A DNA stretch of 31,388 bases. Origin: JAQBQZ01 sp964554765 (GTDB lineage: Bacteria > Patescibacteriota > Minisyncoccia > Phycocordibacterales > CAIRYW01). The notes below the pieces were generated by a model. That model was given only the letters and a program-made list of their open reading frames with translations, was not told the DNA's origin and did no database searches. The stretch covers positions 1-31,388 of the forward strand of contig CAZKPS010000007.1 in the NCBI GenBank assembly GCA_964554765.1. Direction: 5' to 3'. Shown piece by piece: positions 1-6,814 of this stretch (positions are counted from its first letter, which is position 1; the number at the start of each line of letters is the position of its first letter). A program made the position numbers and the translations under genes.

Positions 1-329
1 TAACTTTTCATGGAATTAAGGAGTCTAATATCGAAGTGGTGTATGCCCCGGGAGCATTTGAGATTCCATATTTCGCACAAAAACTTTTGAAGACCAAAAA
101 ATATAAAGGGGCTATTGCGATAGGGTGTGTCATCAAAGGGGATACAGATCACTACTATCAAATCTCAAACGAATCAACACGTGGAATAATGGGTGTGATG
201 TTAAAACTAGGTCTCCCTATTACAAACGCAATCCTCACAGTAAACAATCTCGAGCAGGCAAAGATTCGTTCAACGGGTGCCACAAACAAAGGCATCGAGG
301 CAGCTCTCGTGCTCATAAAAATCATCTAA
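1..329 (+). CDS. ribH: 6,7-dimethyl-8-ribityllumazine synthase, 5' end cut by window edge
   Basis: This is the C-terminal two thirds of lumazine synthase, which condenses 5-amino-6-ribitylamino-uracil with dihydroxybutanone phosphate in riboflavin synthesis. The frame is open from base 3, so the gene starts upstream of the window; the GTG at 36 is internal. Visible family motifs are PGAFEIP, the GCVIKGDTDHYY strand with the catalytic His, and the C-terminal TNKGIEAAL helix. An Arg in KIRSTG fits the phosphate-binding position. The gene ends inside a short spacer before a perfect palindrome shared with the convergent gene. Many related reduced genomes lack riboflavin synthesis, so other rib genes are probably just upstream (inference). 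Confidence 0.93.
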   Translation, partial: TFHGIKESNIEVVYAPGAFEIPYFAQKLLKTKKYKGAIAIGCVIKGDTDHYYQISNESTRGIMGVMLKLGLPITNAILTVNNLEQAKIRSTGATNKGIEAALVLIKII

Positions 330-338
330 CTTGCCAAT

Positions 339-388
339 AAAAATAATGTAATTTTCTATACGGTCGTATAGAAAATTACATTATTTTT
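339..388. terminator. Perfect 23-bp inverted repeat, bidirectional terminator and/or operator
   Basis: Bases 339-361 and 366-388 are exact reverse complements around the loop GGTC. The core is TTCTATAC-GGTC-GTATAGAA. It lies between convergent ribH and the Cas2-like gene, and the stop codon of the latter (381-383) is inside the right arm. The A/T ends give a U-run in both directions, so bidirectional termination is the simplest reading. The core half-site also resembles the palindrome in the promoter of the Cas2-like gene, so a protein-binding role is possible. Confidence 0.75.
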
Positions 389-860
389 GTTTATATGGAG
401 AAGCTAATTTAAAAGTCTTGATGTTTTTCTTGATGCCTAGTTTGTTTATAAATTTTTTAAATTCCTGAGGTAAAGGTGACGGTCCAACCCAAACACTTTG
501 TTGAACCATTTTGTATCCATAAATTTTTAACTGATCTCTTAACCAATCTCGTATTGGGCGCACATGTTCTGGAATATCAAACATAAGTATTAGGTTTCTT
601 GGAGACGATTTATTGAAAGGAGATCGAAGTTTACTGAGTTTATTGTGCTCTTCTAGATATTTTTTACCAGCAGCAAGTATTTCCCATCCCTCTTTATTTT
701 TTTGTATTAATTGCTTTTTCTCTAATCGAGACAAAGTTACTCGAAGAGAGGACTGGTTTTTGGTTTTAAAATATGGAACTCCAAAGAAATTTACAGTTAC
801 ACCTTTGTAGTTTAAAGACGTGTTCCACATTTCATTTAGAATATCAATTATAAGTGACAT
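381..860 (-). CDS. PaaX-type regulator: winged helix plus Cas2-like domain
   Basis: The 159-residue protein has an N-terminal winged-helix part (about residues 1-70, with SSLRVTLSRLEKKQLIQ like the PaaX recognition region). It is followed by a ferredoxin-like Cas2-like half (about 88-150) with NLILMFDIPE, RDWLRDQLKIYGY and QQSVWVGPSPLP. That order is typical of PaaX-family repressors and of proteins often labelled Cas2 in Patescibacteria. No CRISPR array or other cas gene is visible, so a transcription factor is far more likely than an adaptation nuclease. It is the last gene of the ahcY-adenosine kinase strand but has its own promoter with a palindrome over the -35 region. Its targets are unknown; autoregulation is inferred. 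Confidence 0.8.
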   Translation of the reverse strand: MSLIIDILNEMWNTSLNYKGVTVNFFGVPYFKTKNQSSLRVTLSRLEKKQLIQKNKEGWEILAAGKKYLEEHNKLSKLRSPFNKSSPRNLILMFDIPEHVRPIRDWLRDQLKIYGYKMVQQSVWVGPSPLPQEFKKFINKLGIKKNIKTFKLASPYKQK

Positions 861-870
861 TACAATAATT

Positions 871-918
871 ATTATAGAAAAATCTTGTAATTATTTCTAC
901 ACCCGTGTGGATAATTAC
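871..918 (-). promoter_or_regulatory. Promoter of the Cas2-like gene with overlapping palindrome
   Basis: On the minus strand a TATAAT box (plus 871-876) lies 10 bases before the ATG at 860. The expected -35 position falls inside an imperfect palindrome at 887-918, with outer arms GTAATTAT/ATAATTAC and inner TCTACAC-CC-GTGTGGA. The inner half-site TCTAYAC and the GTAATT flanks recur in the perfect palindrome at 339-388. An operator for the adjacent regulator is a good guess. Confidence 0.5.
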
Positions 919-936
919 ATAATATATATTTGTAAT

Positions 937-1893
937 CTACAGTTTGATTGAGTAAGTCTGTCCTCCGCTATGTTTTACACACTCGCTGCCTAGTTTTGAT
1001 GCAAGAGTCATTGATTCTCTTATATCAAGATCATTTACTATTCCATATATTATTCCTGCTCGATATGCATCTCCGGCTCCTGTTGGATCGAGAACTTTTT
1101 TGACTTTAGGAGATTTAACTACCGTCTCTCTAATACTCTCATCTTCTTTTTCGTAGAGAATACTTCCGTCCGTACCTTTTGTTTCTATAACGTATGACAC
1201 TCCGAGTTTAAATATCTCCTCAATCTTTATTCCAAAATTGTTTTTAAGATATGCGAATTCTGTATCATTTACGATGAGTATATCTGTATTCCTTAGTGAT
1301 TTGACCAAATACATTTTTGTAAAATCAATAGCAAGCATTTGACCTGGATCAAATATTGTAAAAGCTTCGGGGTTAATTTTCCGAAATTCTCCAATTTGCT
1401 TCGAAATACTTTTGGCTGTTCCGGGTGAGAAGATGGCACATTCGATTTCCGCTAACTCTTTGTTTGTTAAATGATCATTTAGCGAGAGGGAATCAATGTG
1501 TCTATTGTATGATCCACCTTGGAAAATTCCTAGCTGATCTTTGTCAGTGTCTGTCATTCCAAAAAACGTTGCGGTATAGCCATTAGTATCTGTTTTACCT
1601 CTGAATTCGGCCTTGTTGTTTTTGAGCCACTCACCATAGCTTCCAAAATCTTTGCCTACAGAAGAAAAAGCAAATGAGGCTTGCTTTAGTAATCCTAGTC
1701 CATAACAGATATTGCCAGCAGTCCCGCCGAAATAAATTTCCTTTTCTTTTGCGGTAAACATTAGATTCTGTTTACCTGCCTTTCCATTCTCAATACTCAC
1801 CTGATTTTTGATTGCACTTCCAAGCTCAAAAATAGTATCAAATACGAGAGAACCCGAGACAAGAATTTGAGGAGTTTTGAATTTCTTTTGCAT
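937..1893 (-). CDS. PfkB-family adenosine kinase
   Basis: This is a 318-residue ribokinase-fold kinase. The N-terminal strand ILVSGSLVFDTI and the GGTAGNICYGLGLL stretch bind the nucleoside. The C-terminal PfkB signature DPTGAGDAYRAGI carries the catalytic Asp. The features FGSYGEWLKNN and FDPGQ resemble bacterial adenosine kinases rather than sugar kinases. The neighbour directly upstream on the same strand is adenosylhomocysteinase (60-base gap), whose adenosine product this enzyme would convert to AMP, pulling SAH hydrolysis forward. That pairing supports the substrate call; the substrate is not proven by sequence. The start ATG at 1893 fits the family N-terminus. Confidence 0.82.
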   Translation of the reverse strand: MQKKFKTPQILVSGSLVFDTIFELGSAIKNQVSIENGKAGKQNLMFTAKEKEIYFGGTAGNICYGLGLLKQASFAFSSVGKDFGSYGEWLKNNKAEFRGKTDTNGYTATFFGMTDTDKDQLGIFQGGSYNRHIDSLSLNDHLTNKELAEIECAIFSPGTAKSISKQIGEFRKINPEAFTIFDPGQMLAIDFTKMYLVKSLRNTDILIVNDTEFAYLKNNFGIKIEEIFKLGVSYVIETKGTDGSILYEKEDESIRETVVKSPKVKKVLDPTGAGDAYRAGIIYGIVNDLDIRESMTLASKLGSECVKHSGGQTYSIKL

Positions 1894-1904
1894 TTAATTT
1901 ACTT

Positions 1905-1956
1905 GAAACTTAATTACTTGTTACTTGGATACTTCTAAATTTGTACTCAAATTTAG
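1905..1956. repeat. TTACTTG-family repeat arm and small hairpin in the ahcY-adenosine kinase spacer
   Basis: Bases 1905-1935 match the reverse complement of about 27752-27783 upstream of dnaK, sharing the words GAAACTT and ACTTGTTACTTG. The next bases form a 9-bp perfect hairpin, CTAAATTTG-TACT-CAAATTTAG (1935-1956), which contains the ahcY stop codon. There is no clear U-run, so read-through into the kinase gene seems likely. Confidence 0.55.
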
Positions 1957-3209
1957 TTCGTTCCTTCTTCCCAGCTTGCCATATACTTCTTCTGATCCGG
2001 AGTCAGTTTGTCAATACTGATGTCGAGAGCTTTGAGCTTGAGTCCTGCGATTCGTGTGTCGAGTTCTACTGGAAGTACGTGCACATCTTTTGAAAGTTTT
2101 GAGTGATTTTTGACAATCATCTCTCCTGCGAGTGCTTGATTCGCAAAACTCATATCCATCACAGAAGATGGGTGACCTTCTGCAGAGCCGAGGTTTACGA
2201 GACGACCATCAGCAATAACATAAATCTTTTTTCCGTTCGCGAGTGTGTACTCTTCGTTAAATGGTCGAACATTTGATACTTTTTTAGACATTTTCTTTAG
2301 TGCCACAAGATCAATTTCGATATCAAAATGCCCAGAGTTTGAGATGATACAACCATCCTTCATCACTTTGAAATGTTCTTCTCGGAGAATGTGCTTGTTG
2401 CCTGTTACAGTACAGATAAAGTCTGCGTTCTTGACCGCATCTTTCATTGGCATCACATCAAATCCTTCCATACTTGCTTCGAGTGCTTTGACCGGATCTA
2501 TCTCTGTCACAATCACTTTTGCACCCATACCTCGTGCTCGCATTGCGAGTCCTTTACCACACCATCCAAATCCTGCAACAACAAACACAGATCCTGCAAG
2601 TAGTTTATTAGTAGCTCGGATGATCCCATCAAGAGTTGATTGACCTGTTCCGTATCGATTGTCGAACATGTGCTTTGTCTTACTTTCATTTACGGCGATA
2701 ACAGGGAAGAGGAGTTTGCCACTTTTTGCTAGAGACTGTAATCGGATTACCCCTGTTGTTGTTTCTTCTGTTGAACCCTTGATTTCAGGAATTTGATTCA
2801 ATCGATTTTTGTGGAGTTCTGATACAAGATCTGCTCCGTCATCCATAATGACATCAGGATGTGCATCAAGAACAGATTTAATATGTGAGAAATATGTTTT
2901 TGAGTCCTCGCCTTTGATTGCATAAACATCGATTCCATAGTCTGCTACGAGAGATGCTGCTACATCATCTTGAGTTGATAGGGGGTTTGATGCACATAGG
3001 AGTACCTTTGCACCACCAGCTTTGAGAGCGATCATTAGGTTTGCGGTCTCTGCAGTCACATGGAGACAACATCCAAATGCGGTGCCTTTGAGTGATTTAC
3101 TTTTTGTAAAATCATCTTTGATTGTAGCGAGGACAGGCATATCTTTTGCTGCCCATTCGATTCTTTTTTTACCTTCTTTTGCGAGGTCTAGGTTTTTAAT
3201 GTCTGACAT
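1953..3209 (-). CDS. ahcY: Adenosylhomocysteinase (SAH hydrolase)
   Basis: The enzyme reversibly hydrolyses S-adenosylhomocysteine to adenosine and homocysteine, clearing the inhibitor left by methyltransferases. The 418-residue product covers the whole family. The N-terminal substrate domain has GCCLHVTAETANL and CASNPLSTQDDVAASL. The dinucleotide fold carries VVAGFGWCGKGLAMRARGMGA, then TVTGNKHI and ISNSGHFDIEID. The C-terminus has FANQALAGE, LDTRIA and a final Tyr-containing tail. It is slightly shorter than the longest bacterial forms. It is followed on the same strand by adenosine kinase, a matched two-step salvage. No clear ribosome-binding site precedes the ATG at 3209, as for most genes here. 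Confidence 0.97.
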   Translation of the reverse strand: MSDIKNLDLAKEGKKRIEWAAKDMPVLATIKDDFTKSKSLKGTAFGCCLHVTAETANLMIALKAGGAKVLLCASNPLSTQDDVAASLVADYGIDVYAIKGEDSKTYFSHIKSVLDAHPDVIMDDGADLVSELHKNRLNQIPEIKGSTEETTTGVIRLQSLAKSGKLLFPVIAVNESKTKHMFDNRYGTGQSTLDGIIRATNKLLAGSVFVVAGFGWCGKGLAMRARGMGAKVIVTEIDPVKALEASMEGFDVMPMKDAVKNADFICTVTGNKHILREEHFKVMKDGCIISNSGHFDIEIDLVALKKMSKKVSNVRPFNEEYTLANGKKIYVIADGRLVNLGSAEGHPSSVMDMSFANQALAGEMIVKNHSKLSKDVHVLPVELDTRIAGLKLKALDISIDKLTPDQKKYMASWEEGTN

Positions 3210-3319
3210 GAAAATTTGAAAATTGAATAATCGTAGATTGAATATTGATAATACGGTGAATAATACAAAATATTTACATTATTAGCAATTTATGGTATTT
3301 TATTGGTGTCAATTAACCC

Positions 3320-3574
3320 ATGTTCCTTATGAATGAAATTCCTGATTTGGCGATTGTGGCATCTGACACCAAGAGTGTTGGAATTATTGCGGTTCACCCA
3401 GAAAAAGAGAGTGTGAAATTTAATATTCACATACCCCCGGTCGCTTTTGATATCGGTTCTTTTTTCAACAGGGTTTTAAAATCTGGGCATACTATTCACG
3501 TGATCTATGCTTCCAAGTTGGAGCCGAATGATACACTCGGTAGTGTCGCAAGTGAATTAGCTCAGGTTGAGTAG
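3320..3574 (+). CDS. Small hypothetical protein
   Basis: An 84-residue soluble, acidic to neutral protein with no motif I recognise. Two in-frame ATGs (3320 and 3329) are possible starts. It stands alone, divergent from ahcY, and is followed 40 bases later by a good intrinsic terminator, which supports it as an expressed gene. It belongs to a set of isolated short orphans in this window (also at 5027, 16933, 27068 and 27459). No function is proposed. Confidence 0.6.
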   Translation: MFLMNEIPDLAIVASDTKSVGIIAVHPEKESVKFNIHIPPVAFDIGSFFNRVLKSGHTIHVIYASKLEPNDTLGSVASELAQVE

Positions 3575-3613
3575 AGTACAGAACCTATTTCACTGCAATA
3601 TTTTTCAAAATTC

Positions 3614-3646
3614 TGCACGGCGACCTTTGTCCGTCGTGCATTTTTA
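3614..3646 (+). terminator. Intrinsic terminator after the 84-aa gene
   Basis: TGCACG at 3614-3619 pairs with CGTGCA at 3635-3640. The stem continues inward through GCGAC/GTCCGT with one bulge and a CTTT loop. It is followed directly by TTTTTATTT. Confidence 0.8.
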
Positions 3647-3691
3647 TTTAACTTAAATACTTATCCTTACGACTTACTTTCTAGATTTCGT

Positions 3692-3913
3692 CTAAAGAAT
3701 TCCTTTTAGTTCATCCTTATATTTCATTGCTACTTCCATCATCGCTTCTTGCTGACCTTTTCCTTTTTTGATGAGTTCTTGCGCTTCCATTGCAATCTTT
3801 TGGAAAAGTTCTGGTTTTTCTGTGATAAGTTTCATTATTTTCTCTCTCTGTTCTTCGGGAATATTCTTAAGCTGTCTCTCAACCATTTTTCGCATTATAA
3901 AATCTTTAAACAT
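3692..3913 (-). CDS. Small helical hypothetical protein
   Basis: A 73-residue, charged, probably all-helical protein (MRKMVERQLKNIPEEQREKI; then KGKGQQEAMMEVAMKYKDEL). There is no signal peptide or membrane segment. It is transcribed divergently from mltG. Its upstream DNA carries a near-exact mirror copy of the mltG promoter element, suggesting the two genes are controlled together. The plus-strand ORF that overlaps it is Phe/Leu/His-rich and looks like an antisense shadow. Function unknown. Confidence 0.65.
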   Translation of the reverse strand: MFKDFIMRKMVERQLKNIPEEQREKIMKLITEKPELFQKIAMEAQELIKKGKGQQEAMMEVAMKYKDELKGIL

Positions 3914-3979
3914 AATTTAAATTTTAGTTTTAATGCATACACTTTATCAGATATTGTGTATTTTTGCATTAAAATGTTT

Positions 3980-4065
3980 TATACCCAAGCACTAAATCTA
4001 GAGAAGGATTATTTTAGATAAGTGTGAACTTTTTAGTTGTATTCAATTTAGTGCTCGGGTATACT
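3980..4065. promoter_or_regulatory. Mirrored divergent promoter/operator pair
   Basis: The 18-base element at 3980-3997 and its reverse complement at 4046-4063 agree at 17 positions; consensus ATTTAGTGCTYGGGTATA read toward each gene. The plus copy holds the -10 box TATACT (4060-4065), 17 bases after TTGTAT (4038-4043), and the mltG ATG follows 6 bases later. The minus copy contains TATAAA, placed about 65 bases before the 3913 start. The arms are 48 bases apart. Conserved bases outside the -10 suggest a bound protein. Confidence 0.6.
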
Positions 4066-4071
4066 AAAAAT

Positions 4072-4890
4072 ATGAAGTTTCATTTCAAAATACTATTCAT
4101 AATTACATTCGCAGTCATTATGGGATTTAGTGTTGCTTTTACTTTGCAAAATCGTAACACGATGAAATTTATAGCTGATGCGATCGATAATCTCTCACAT
4201 CCAGAATTCTACGCAGCTCTTGCGAACCCGTCGGTGAAATATATTAAAGTGGCCGAAGGTCTCCGAAAAGAAGAAATTGAATCCGCTCTCGATGATAAGT
4301 TCGCATGGGACGCTAATGATTCTGCGGATTTCTTGGGTCATGACGAATACAGACAGAATAAATACGAGGGAAAATACTTTCCCGATATTTATCTACTTCC
4401 TCGAGATGCTAGTGGGGCAGAAGTAAAACAAATAATGAATCAGAGGTTTGTCCAAAAATATGGAGAAGTTAAAAGTAAAATCTCTACTACAACAATAAAT
4501 ACTGATAAGGTGCTGACAATAGCATCTATCATTCAACGAGAGGCAGCAGGTAAAAACGATATGAATCTTATCTCTGGTATTATCTGGAATAGATTATTTA
4601 AGGGGATGCCCCTTCAGATGGATGCGACACTCCAGTATGTAAAAGGCACCGAAAATGCCTGGTGGCCTACAGTAGCTTCAAAAGATAAGCATATTGATTC
4701 CCCTTATAATACTTATAAAAACAAAGGGCTCCCACCATCTCCAATTGCAAACCCGGGACTTGCAGCTATTACAGCCGCACTCAATCCTTCTACGACAGAT
4801 TGTCTCTATTATCTCCATAGCAATGATCGTATTTATTGTTCAAAGACTTATAAGGAACATAAGGAGAAGATTGAGAAGTACCTGAAGTAG
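4072..4890 (+). CDS. mltG: Endolytic murein transglycosylase MltG, first copy
   Basis: This is a YceG/MltG-family enzyme that cuts nascent peptidoglycan glycan strands at the membrane. I start it at ATG 4072 rather than GTG 4024, because the protein then begins with MKFHFK and one membrane span (about residues 6-24), and because a consensus promoter ends 6 bases upstream. Family motifs are ASIIQREA with the catalytic Glu at about residue 157, then IIWNRLFKGMPLQMDATL, DSPYNTYKNKGLPPSPIANPG and the C-terminal HKEKIEKYL. At 272 residues it is shorter than a second copy at 13154-14158. The usual E-x-E is Q-x-E here, but the Glu matched to E. coli E218 is kept. Confidence 0.93.
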   Translation: MKFHFKILFIITFAVIMGFSVAFTLQNRNTMKFIADAIDNLSHPEFYAALANPSVKYIKVAEGLRKEEIESALDDKFAWDANDSADFLGHDEYRQNKYEGKYFPDIYLLPRDASGAEVKQIMNQRFVQKYGEVKSKISTTTINTDKVLTIASIIQREAAGKNDMNLISGIIWNRLFKGMPLQMDATLQYVKGTENAWWPTVASKDKHIDSPYNTYKNKGLPPSPIANPGLAAITAALNPSTTDCLYYLHSNDRIYCSKTYKEHKEKIEKYLK

Positions 4891-4931
4891 AAGGTTGAAT
4901 CTGGAATATTGTATATAGAATAAATCAAAAA

Positions 4932-4959
4932 GCACCGCAGCGTTGCCACGGTGGTTTTT
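4932..4959 (+). terminator. Probable terminator after mltG
   Basis: CACC at 4933-4936 and GGTG at 4950-4953 enclose an inner GCA/TGC pairing. GTTTTTAAAA follows. The stem is imperfect, but its position between convergent genes is right. Confidence 0.5.
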
Positions 4960-4974
4960 AAAAATAATTAAAAT

Positions 4975-5001
4975 AAAAAACCTCAGCTATTTAAGATGAG
5001 G
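4975..5001 (-). terminator. Intrinsic terminator of the 88-aa minus-strand gene
   Basis: Read on the minus strand, CCTCA (5001-4997) pairs with TGAGG (4985-4981), followed by a run of six U. It lies 26 bases after the stop of the 5027-5293 gene. Confidence 0.7.
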
Positions 5002-5026
5002 GTGTCGAAGAAATCCTTGAGGATAA

Positions 5027-5293
5027 CTATTCTGATAGGCGAATGCTTATTACATGTTTTTTGATAAAATCCTGAAGATCTTCACACATGGTAATCTTTG
5101 AATCCTCTGCCAGAGCGTCCACTATGCATACTGACGTTTTCGAGTCTTGGTGGTTCACTCCCTTTAACCAAACACGACAGCGATTAAGTGTCATTAGGTC
5201 AGTAAACATGCCTGGCTGATCGAATTTTACTGGAAAGCAGAACTCTCTAACTTCTCCAGAATTAGGATAGTAAACCGTGATGCGAGCAATCAT
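5027..5293 (-). CDS. Small hypothetical protein
   Basis: An 88-residue protein with no recognised domain, three Cys residues and a mixed alpha/beta look (starts MIARITVYYPNSGEVREF). It is a single gene, convergent with mltG and divergent from ychF, with its own intrinsic terminator. Its arginine codons are mixed rather than mostly CGA, which sets it apart from the core genes next to it. Function unknown. Confidence 0.6.
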   Translation of the reverse strand: MIARITVYYPNSGEVREFCFPVKFDQPGMFTDLMTLNRCRVWLKGVNHQDSKTSVCIVDALAEDSKITMCEDLQDFIKKHVISIRLSE

Positions 5294-5349
5294 TGTAAGA
5301 GCAGGTTTGTTTGTTAATATGACTGAATCTAATTTAAATAAATCACAAA

Positions 5350-5378
5350 TTGCTTATATTGTAAATATTTTGTATTAT
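5350..5378 (+). promoter_or_regulatory. Promoter of ychF
   Basis: TTGCTT (5350-5355), 17-base spacer, TATTAT (5373-5378). This would give a leader of about 40 bases that holds the AT-rich words ATATTCAATATTCAAC, similar to words before ahcY (3220-3260, opposite strand). Confidence 0.5.
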
Positions 5379-5425
5379 CATTTTGTATTTATATTCAATA
5401 TTCAACATTCTAACTCCAAACTCAT

Positions 5426-6427
5426 ATGCAAATTTCAATCGGTATCGTAGGTCTCCCAAACGTGGGTAAATCAACATTATTTAATACACTTACCAAAAAG
5501 GCTGTCCCAGCTGAGAATTATCCGTTCTGTACAATCGACCCTTCTGTCGGTGTCGTGGCTGTACCTGATGACAGACTCTGGAAGCTATCAGAATTTTCAA
5601 AGACCAAAAAGACAGTGCCGGCAATTGTCGAATTCGTAGACATCGCAGGACTTGTAAAGGGTGCATCAGTGGGAGAAGGTCTCGGCAACAAGTTCCTCTC
5701 AAATATACGTGAGGTAGACGCAATCATCGAAATGGTACGAACCTTCAAAGATGATGATGTGATCCATGTATCAGGCAAAGTAGACCCACTCTCTGATATC
5801 GGAGTTATCAATCTCGAGCTCATACTTGCAGATGATCAAACTGTATCAAAGCGACTCGGAAGTCTCGAGCGTGATGTAAAGGCGGGCAAAAAAGAAGCAA
5901 TCAAAGAAAAAGAAATATTAGAGCGAATAAAGGTGGTGCTCGAAAAGGGAGAACTCGCTACAGCGGCAAATCCTACAGCAGAGGAAAAATTCATCATCAA
6001 AAGTTTGGGACTTCTCACATTGAAGCCAATACTCTATGTGCTCAATATCTCAGAAGCTGCGGATAATGTCGCAGATGAAGTGGCTTCACGAATCCCGGGC
6101 AAATATATCAAGATTGATCCAGTATTCGGTACTGGTATAGATGATCTTATTCGAGCAGGATATGATCTCTTAGGACTTGAGACATATTTTACGACAGGAG
6201 AAGAAGAGACTCGTGCGTGGACTATTGCAAAAGGCTCTACTGCACCAGTAGCAGGACAGGCGATTCATAATGACTTCAAAGACAAATTCATCCGAGCGGA
6301 AGTTATAGCGTGGGACAAACTCCTCGAAGCGGGTTCATATGCAGCTGCTCGCGAAAAAGGGCTACTCCGAACAGAAGGGAAGGAGTATGTTGTTAAAGAT
6401 GGGGATGTGATAGAATTTAGGGTGTAA
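5426..6427 (+). CDS. ychF: Obg-like ATPase YchF
   Basis: YchF is a universally conserved TRAFAC P-loop protein that binds ATP rather than GTP and works near the ribosome and in stress responses. G1 is GLPNVGKST (residues 8-16) and G3 is DIAGLVKGAS. The G4 position reads NISE, the N-x-x-E form that marks ATP preference. The helical coiled domain (about 125-200) is rather short. The C-terminal TGS-like domain ends KDGDVIEFRV. Total length is 333 residues against about 363 in E. coli, with the loss in the helical part. The ATG at 5426 gives the standard N-terminus. It is monocistronic or co-transcribed with the membrane gene 26 bases downstream. Confidence 0.96.
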   Translation: MQISIGIVGLPNVGKSTLFNTLTKKAVPAENYPFCTIDPSVGVVAVPDDRLWKLSEFSKTKKTVPAIVEFVDIAGLVKGASVGEGLGNKFLSNIREVDAIIEMVRTFKDDDVIHVSGKVDPLSDIGVINLELILADDQTVSKRLGSLERDVKAGKKEAIKEKEILERIKVVLEKGELATAANPTAEEKFIIKSLGLLTLKPILYVLNISEAADNVADEVASRIPGKYIKIDPVFGTGIDDLIRAGYDLLGLETYFTTGEEETRAWTIAKGSTAPVAGQAIHNDFKDKFIRAEVIAWDKLLEAGSYAAAREKGLLRTEGKEYVVKDGDVIEFRV

Positions 6428-6452
6428 TTTACTACTTAAATAAATTAATTAC

Positions 6453-6812
6453 ATGTTAAAAATAGAAAGACCATTGTTGGTGAGTTGTGCAGCGGTGGTT
6501 ATGTGCTTAGGGTTATTGTCAGTATTACAGTTTTTTGTAATTTTTCTTGCGGGCGGTGCAAGTTCATTGCCACAGTGGTATATTATCTCATCGTTATTTC
6601 TAGTTATTTTTGGTTTATTTGCTATAAGCGAAATCTGGGATATGAAAAAAAGAGGATTAGAATTACTCACATTTGTTTTAATTGTTAGTTGGATAATAGA
6701 TATATCTGCAAATATGTTTCAGTACGCTTCTTTTTTTGACTTTGTTATACTCTTTATTCTTTTTATGTATTATAAAAAAATGGTTATGCCAAGTTTCTTT
6801 AAAAATAAATAA
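6453..6812 (+). CDS. Small four-span membrane protein
   Basis: A 119-residue, very hydrophobic protein with about four predicted membrane helices (roughly 8-32, 42-60, 70-90 and 92-108) and a basic C-terminus (YYKKMVMP...KNK). I recognise no family. Its stop is 2 bases from the start of the next membrane protein gene, so the two are almost certainly translated from one mRNA and may act together. Confidence 0.7.
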   Translation: MLKIERPLLVSCAAVVMCLGLLSVLQFFVIFLAGGASSLPQWYIISSLFLVIFGLFAISEIWDMKKRGLELLTFVLIVSWIIDISANMFQYASFFDFVILFILFMYYKKMVMPSFFKNK

Positions 6813-6814
6813 TT

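Noticed and set aside
381..860. CRISPR adaptation gene cas2
   Set aside because: It has an N-terminal winged helix, and no cas1 or repeat array is visible; the PaaX-like reading fits better.
3749..4021. Plus-strand 90-codon ORF
   Set aside because: Phe/Leu/His-rich sequence antisense to the 73-aa gene; it also runs through the divergent promoter region.
4024..4071. GTG start of the first mltG
   Set aside because: It precedes the -10 box; starting at ATG 4072 gives a standard membrane anchor.
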